Shown in pieces: positions 58,219-64,000 of a DNA stretch of 64,000 bases. Each line of letters begins with the position of its first letter. The stretch's first letter is position 1. This DNA comes from Juglans regia (taxonomy: Eukaryota; Streptophyta; Magnoliopsida; Fagales; Juglandaceae). A program made the translations under genes and the position numbers. The notes under the pieces are model-generated. The model ran no database searches and was not told the origin of the DNA. It saw nothing but the letters and a program-made list of their open reading frames with translations. The DNA lies in NCBI RefSeq assembly GCF_001411555.2, contig NC_049905.1, positions 17,152,891-17,216,890 on the forward strand, in the 5' to 3' direction.

Positions 58219-60620
58219 ACCAATATGTGATTTGTCATTTTTATCATTCTATTTAAACACACATATTGATGTGTAAATATGTGTATTTAAATAAAAAGAT
58301 AAAAAAAAAAAAAACAAATTACATGGTGTGGGGTGTGGGAATGATAAGTAGAATCTCTTAAAACCTTTTTTTTAAAAACAAATTGGGTTGAGTCTGTTTT
58401 TATAAAAAATTTCAGGCTTGGCTTTTAAACTCAACCCAACCTTGTCTTTCTCATTAAAAATAACAAGTGGGCTAGCGAGCTAGGTTTCTCATTGAAAAAA
58501 AAAGGTGGGCCAGCGCAGGCTTTTTGGTTTGGCCTAATCTGCTGAAATAAGAAAAAAAAAAAAGATCACAGGCCCAAATATTTTTTGAAAAGGTTGGACC
58601 ATTTTGATGTGGCCCAACAATAAGGACCATGATCTGCTAGTAGCCCATGACCTCCCCATGTGCATGTTTGGGCCAAAGGGTTGCAACACAGTGCGCTGGT
58701 GTGCAACCCATCGAATTGATCTAAGTTCAATCTCTTTTGGCTCATTAGTGGCAAAAATGTTAGGTAGTGTTTTGAACCAAGACCTCACACAAAAGGGTAA
58801 TGTGCTCACAACCATTGATCTAGATATAATTGCTAATTGTTTGTTGAGTTTTGTATGCAAATAATTAGGCAACATGAATATTTTTTTCTGAAATATTTTT
58901 TACATGTGATTGTGGTTACTAAATACATGCATGCTATGATATTATCAAATCATTTTTTTCTCACATTTGTTAGATATTTTATTTTATGTTATAAATTACC
59001 TAAATTATTAGATTTTGTGAAAAATATATGTTTAGATGAAATGTGACGATTTTTTGTACATGTATTGCGGTTACATGTAAATATGAGCTTATTTTATCAT
59101 TAGTATTTATTAGGCTAATTTTAGGAGTTAATTAGTTTTCAAACTTTTAGAATGTAATAAAATAGAGGATTAAGTAGCCTGAGTTTGAATAATCCATGCT
59201 TATGATTGACTCAAATGGATTTCTTTGATCCAAGAAGAAACTATTTTTGCATGTGACTAACTTGGTAGATTGCTTATCCTAATGAGAGTTTGGTTAAAAT
59301 TGATTTGGAATTAATCTCTCATATGTTATAAATTTGCACAAAAATTAAGTTTTAAATTAATAGTTAGGCATTGTGGTCCAAGAGACGGTAAGGAAGCTTA
59401 GTAAATTTTCGATCTTGCGACATTTGTTAATTATTTTTGTTCTAACTTAGATTGACGCATAAATTTATTAGATCTATGTACAATTAAATGCGCATAGGTT
59501 ACTTACTTTGAGATAACCAAAAAGAAAACCTAGAAATTGTGTATTCGACTTAATTGGCGCATTAATCTCCTCCATGAGCAATAGTTGAAAACAAATGAAA
59601 TTCTTATGAGTGTCAGATAGCCTTAGAACATTATTATTGTACAAACTTCTAAAAGGAATTGAATGAAGTGAAATTGCAATTGTGCGTGTGATGATGCATT
59701 ACAATTTTCATAGAAGTTAAAGGGATTACCTAACATACAGAGCTAGACCTCTTTTTGCCTATGAGAATTTTGTGGGTACTAGCATAAGTTGTGTTTTTGT
59801 AACACAAAAATTAATTTCTCCTATATTTGAGGTTGAGCATTATAATCTTGAAGCAGTTTAGATTAACTCAAAGATAAATACACTTTCCAAAACTTGCTAG
59901 TATGTCTGGCAAGTAAAGACATTAAAATCTGAAACTGCAACAGTGTTGAGAGCCATTCTTGACTAGCACATTGATTTAAAAGATTTTTCAATGCACCTAT
60001 TTGTGGTATTTAGCACTGTGCATCCGGGCTGGACTTATTCTTGATCTGGTCTAAAACCCGAAAATCCTGGCAAATCCGGACGACATGATTATGGATGCTA
60101 ATTATGGACAATGGTATCCTTAACCGGATTTCTTTTTTAAAAGTGTTTATTGTTTAATAAAACTTCATTTTTTTACAAAGAAAATGATGTTGTTTTGAAG
60201 TCAAGATTAATTCCCATGTGTGCTTTGAATCGAATTATCATTCCTTACAGAGTCTCTCAGAGCATTCTCATTCAGTTCTCTATAATATTCCCTAAAATTT
60301 GAGTAGAAATCACACTTCTTATAATTTTCTCATAAATTTTACTCATCTTTAAAAAACCTCATACGTCTCATTTTCTATCATTTCTCAATTTTATTAAAAT
60401 AATATTTTTCTATTCTTTCTTGATTAGTTTTTTCCCTCACTTCCATTTTCATTCTTAACTACTAACTCTTTTTTTATTTTTCCTCTTGTTTTCAAATATC
60501 CAATTCTACTAATTTTGTAAACACTTATACGATTTGTTTTCCTGGGTACAATAATAGTTTTCAAACTATTACGGTATTACAAATAATAATTTTTTTTTAA
60601 TATGTGTTTTTTCCAAAACG
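58219..60620. other. AT-rich intergenic, no gene recognised
   Basis: 'caacccaacctt' and 'gggttgagtctg' near 58384-58442 suggest a second decayed copy of a similar inverted-repeat element. 'ctggtgtgcaacccatc' at 58694-58710 shares TGTGCAACCCA with the right end of the insertion at 27703. From 58720 to 60620 I see nothing structured. Confidence 0.45.
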
Positions 60621-60659
60621 GTGGTATTTTTTAATATAGTTTTGTCCGCATATATAACA

Positions 60660-60930
60660 ATAATATTTGATTTGCATTTGTCTAACGGTAACATTTTTAT
60701 CCTTTTATATAACGGTAATATCTTTTTTACTTTCTCAAATGGTAAAACATCTTCTCTGCGTGACGACGATAACATTTTTTGTCATTTCTCTAACGGTAAC
60801 ACATTTTCTCCACATGACGATGATAACAATTTTTGTCATTTCTCCAATGGTAACATTTTTTGTCTACCCTTCAACGGTAACATTATTTGTCCTATATGTA
60901 ATGGTAATATTTTTGAATTTTTCCTAATGG
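60660..60930 (+). repeat. AACGGTAACATTTTT tandem-like array upstream of the transposase
   Basis: At least seven copies of '(a)acggtaacattttt' or 'aatggtaatatttt' at intervals of 25-55 bp. Two longer units share 'cgtgacgacgataacattttttgtcatttctctaacgg' and 'catgacgatgataacaatttttgtcatttctccaatgg' (about 60757 and 60812). They translate to repeated 'SNGN.F', a by-product. The position just before the TATA box suggests subterminal repeats or binding sites for the transposon's own protein. Confidence 0.7.
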
Positions 60931-61068
60931 CCATATGGAATGTAACATTAACTTTTTTTCGGTATAAATAGGGCTTTTAGTTCCATTCACATTCTCAAGA
61001 ACCTAAGTCTGATTTCATCTTAAAGAGAAATTTTTCATTCCGGTATCATCTTCTACTCCCTTCATTAA

Positions 61069-62173
61069 ATGACCCGTTCGTTCTTTCGCAAATTGCTGCT
61101 TAACTTATCCTCTGAAGATGAGTTGGATATTGTTCTTAATGACGATGATGGATCAACATCGAGGCATCGTGGCAGTCGCCAACGTTGTAAGTATATTCGG
61201 CATGATCATATTCAAGGGCACGAACAACTATTTGCCATTATTTTACAGAAGCATTAGTATATCCCTCGAATCTATTTTGAAGGAGATTTCATATGAGTTA
61301 TCTGCTATTTCTTTGTACTCAACATGAGGTAGAGGCTTAAGAGCCCTACTTCATCCAAAGAAGAGATAATGCTGGAAGACTCAGTTTATCTTCTATGCAA
61401 AACATAATCGTTGCACTTAGAATGCTTGCGTATAAAGTAACTGGTGATTTTATGGATAGTACATATATATTGGAAAAAGCACCGCAATAGAGAGAGTGAA
61501 AAAATTTGTGAAGACAATTGTAAATGTTCTTTCTAATGAATATATACGGTTTCCAAATGTCAATGATATTACTCGATTGCTCGCGGTTGGTGAACAACGT
61601 GGATTCCCAAGGATGCTGAGAAGTATTGGTTGCTTGTATTGGAAGTGAAAAAATTGTTCCGCTACCTGGAAATGTATGTACTCCAACCATAATTGTGAAC
61701 CAACTATTATTTTTGAAGCAGTTGCTTCATATGATATTTGGACATGGCATGCATTTTTTGGTATGCTCGGTTTGCATAACGATATCAATGTGTTAGAGAA
61801 ATCTTTTATTTTCATGGAACTTGTCTAAGGGTGTGCTCCTCCAGTAAATTACTTAATCAATGGCAATGACTACACTATGGAGTACTACCTTGTCGATGGC
61901 ATTTATCCAAAGTAGTCAACATTTGTGAAGATGATTTCATCCCCACAAGGGAATAAAAAGATAAATTTTGCAACAGCACTAGAATCAGTAAGAAGGGATG
62001 TAGAACGTGCATTTGGGGTCTTTCAACAACGATTTGTAGTCGTTCATGGACCTTCACAAATGTTCAAGATAAAGGAGCTAACAAGTATAATGAAAGCATA
62101 TGTTATTTTACATAACATGATCATCGAAGACGAGCGTGATGACAATCAGGGTCCAAACATCGAGTATGATTAA
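61069..62173 (+). pseudogene. PIF/Harbinger (plant transposon protein, DDE_Tnp_4/PF04827) transposase, broken
   Basis: ATG at 61069, 106 bp after the TATA box, starts MTRSFFRKLLLNLSSEDELD; CKYIRHDHIQGHEQLF follows at about 61179. Then the frame breaks, and a later part contains YIRFPNVND-type sequence (about 61540), IIFEAVASYDIWTWHAFFG and NDINVLEKSFIFMELV (61700-61826). VNYLINGNDYTMEYYLVDGI is at 61850-61910 and MISSPQGNKKINFATALESV, RRDVERAFGVFQQRFVVVHG and AYVILHNMIIEDERD follow at 61931-62140. The last blocks are the C-terminal signature of plant Harbinger transposases. Stops and shifts occur at about 61257, 61489, 61648, 61828 and 61914; a part of the middle is missing. Confidence 0.8.
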
Positions 62174-62690
62174 GTTGATGATATTCTGGAACTGTCATGC
62201 AATCCTACAACTAAACTTATGGATGGACTTCATTCAGCGTCATCATGAAATTATAGACAACTTGGCACATCAACAGCTCTGAGCAAATCTAATTGAACAT
62301 CAATGGAAATTTTATTCTAAAAAATAGACTAGAAGCAATCCATTATATTTTATTTTTCTGATTAGTAGTGACTATATATTCCTGTTTCTTCAATTTCCAT
62401 TCTCTTAAACATGTTTTCTTCAAGAACATGCAACATATTGCTGTAACATGTTCATTATCTGTAATAGTTTAAGCAGTTGTAATGTCAAACTTATCAATAG
62501 ATTTTATCCGTGCACAAAATCATTGTCAACATCTTTAAGCTTCTAGAATAAATACCACCAAAGGTACAAAGTATAACATACATACATCCAAGTGTTTAAC
62601 AATAACATCCAAACTCACTGATTAATGTTGTCAAAATTATACAAATTGTCCTTTGTCTCAATAACAAACCAATTACATAAAAAAACAAAG

Positions 62691-62860
62691 TCAACTTTGT
62701 TCAGCATTGCGTCTCGCCACGATTTCCCTTTGACGTTGCTGAAAATATATATGTTGTAGTCCATGCAAGGTAGTCACATCGATTAGCATGATTCACTCCT
62801 CTCTCTCCAACCACTTGCCATTGTTGGTAATATTGTCACATTTGGAGATAAAAATGTTGT
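62691..62860 (-). pseudogene. possible C-terminal end of the Harbinger accessory (Myb/NAM-like) ORF
   Basis: On minus a short frame ends LHGLQHIYFQQRQREIVARR then NAEQS and TGA (62691-62693). A 'YF..RQREI.ARR' ending before the stop is similar to the end of the accessory proteins of plant Harbinger elements. The expected place and convergent orientation agree. The N-terminal part is not recognisable. Confidence 0.35.
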
Positions 62861-62864
62861 ACAA

Positions 62865-63125
62865 TTGTATGACAAACCACAGCTCCAGAGTTCAGATAAA
62901 GAACTCCCTTATAACCGCGCATGCGAGTGTGGTGATATAGAGAAATTCTATGTAAAAAAAGACCAACAGATTGATACATTACTCAATCTGGAATTCTACT
63001 CCATACCGGTTATCAAAAAACCAAGAGTAGAACAAGCACTCATAGAGATTAAGGTAATGCTGAAAAAATGTTTTTCAAATAATCCCTTAGCCTTATTTTA
63101 CATAAGCCTTTATTTGTTCTTTTAA
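62865..63125 (+). CDS. unrecognised 86-codon ORF
   Basis: Open from ATG 62865 to TAA 63123 with a fairly ordinary composition (ELPYNRACECGDIEKFYVKK, then LNLEFYSIPVIKKPRVEQ). I recognise no family and see no promoter or splice context. It could be an exon of a gene or chance. Confidence 0.2.
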   Translation: MYDKPQLQSSDKELPYNRACECGDIEKFYVKKDQQIDTLLNLEFYSIPVIKKPRVEQALIEIKVMLKKCFSNNPLALFYISLYLFF

Positions 63126-64000
63126 CTACATAAACCATTCCCGTTCTAAATCTGAAAAACCAAGATTTACCTTTTACAGTTTGAGAAAATACTTTAGTGG
63201 AAATCTATATCTAAAGAGAAAGTTAGTTCAAAGGAAATTATGCTCAACTTGATCAAAGTGTGTGAAGAAAAAGAGAGAAAAAAAAAAAAAGGATGAAGTG
63301 GTTGAAGATTTGAAAAGGCTACAAGAATTGAGGTGGTTGAACGAAAAATGTAGGAGGCCGAAAAAAAAAATAAATAAATAAAAGAAGAAGAAAAAAAAAA
63401 GTATTTCTGCTGGGTTTGTCTTTTATTCAGAGGTGATTTATCCATCATGGCAAAAAAAGAAAGAAAAAAAGAGAAAATTCAAAAAGTGGAGTATGAATCA
63501 TTTCAAAGTTTGCTAAAGGTGTAGTTGGTATTGCTTTATTGATTACAGCAACAATATTGTCATCAATATGAGCATATAGTCGAGGAAGAGTTATGGTTTG
63601 AATCATGTGGATATCTCTTTCATTATTCTTTCCACCAAGTATTTTCCAGTTTGTTTTGATTTTTCATATCTATTTTATAGTCATTTTGATTTCTGATTTT
63701 GGTGTTTGACTACATTAGTAGAGAGGATTTCTGAAAATTGGACTTATGGGATCAAGTTTTGAGAGAATTCTTCTGATTTTAGTTGTTTTACTTTTATCTG
63801 AGTTTGTAGGTGGTTTGGAGTTGAATTGACTATATCACACACACACACTCAAGGTCTTAGCTTTAAGTTGAAGTAAACGCTTAACTTTTGCTTAACTTTT
63901 GCTTGACAAATTGTTACATTTTTTATTGATTTTCTTTCTATCTTTTATGTTAAAAGAGTAAGATACTAGTGATGAAATCTAATTCAGATCAAGGCTTGGT
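63126..64000. other. intergenic, nothing recognised
   Basis: A-rich, with A/G runs at 63270-63290 and 63360-63405 and an (AC)n run at 63837-63848. No ORF of note. Confidence 0.4.

Larger units (their letters stand above)
60620..62860 (+). mobile_element. PIF/Harbinger transposon remnant
   Basis: Composed of a repeat-rich 5' region (60660-60930), a TATA box (TATAAATAG, about 60963), a broken transposase (61069-62173) and, convergent to it, a possible second ORF end (62860-62691). Two divergent or convergent ORFs (DDE transposase plus Myb/NAM-like protein) are the family rule. I could not fix the TIRs or the 3-bp duplication. Confidence 0.65.

Noticed and set aside
60621..60971. 116-codon ORF with 'SNGN.F' repeats
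   Set aside because: It is the translation of a non-coding repeat array upstream of the Harbinger transposase.
1..64000. tRNA, rRNA or CRISPR features
   Set aside because: No tRNA cloverleaf besides SINE-derived A/B boxes, no rRNA sequence and no spacer-repeat arrays were seen.

Overview
This window is nuclear DNA of a woody dicot. The genes have many introns with GT/AG borders, the intergenic DNA is AT-rich, and about two thirds of the window is transposon debris. Short interspersed repeats beginning 'TTTGGATAGTGAGAT' or carrying 'CATCTCATCT' blocks recall elements I associate with walnut, hickory and other Fagales. That placement is an inference from memory, not a result.

Host genes. (1) 384-2709, plus strand: the 3' half of a SWA2/NOC1/CEBPZ-type ribosome-biogenesis gene, five exons with consistent phases. 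(2) 3321-4002, minus strand: a complete two-exon class III small heat-shock protein gene (160 aa), convergent with SWA2. (3) 34262-47049, minus strand: a complete 15-coding-exon gene for a 1275-residue plant-conserved protein of unknown function (At2g19390/At4g29790 type), rebuilt here exon by exon with every phase closing. (4) 6839-7108: a short ORF that may be a stranded first exon of a SWA2-like gene.

Mobile DNA, left to right. AT-rich satellite-like DNA lies at 7210-8160. A degraded, internally deleted endogenous pararetrovirus (Caulimoviridae) occupies about 8440-13300 on minus. A CACTA-type remnant with TTCGAACG subterminal repeats and a 'putative plant transposon protein' ORF lies at about 13560-15879. 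A LINE spans 17037 to about 33100 and is split by a Ty1/copia element (19219-30394), which is itself split by a transposon of about 4.9 kb carrying an ABC-transporter exon. Further right are a TRIM (47498-47910), a copia element with unusual TA...TA LTR ends (51437-56479), a hAT-type MITE (57526-58218) and a PIF/Harbinger transposase pseudogene (about 60620-62860). Introns of the large gene hold a tRNA-derived SINE with a perfect 19-bp target duplication, a MITE and a larger insertion.

The most unusual structure is in the nested copia element. Between pol and the 3' LTR it carries two tandem transcription-unit-like ORFs in antisense orientation. Each encodes coiled-coil protein and each has a TATA box exactly 94 bp before its ATG. 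The first is preceded by 36-bp GC-rich tandem repeats and the second has a short phase-0 intron.
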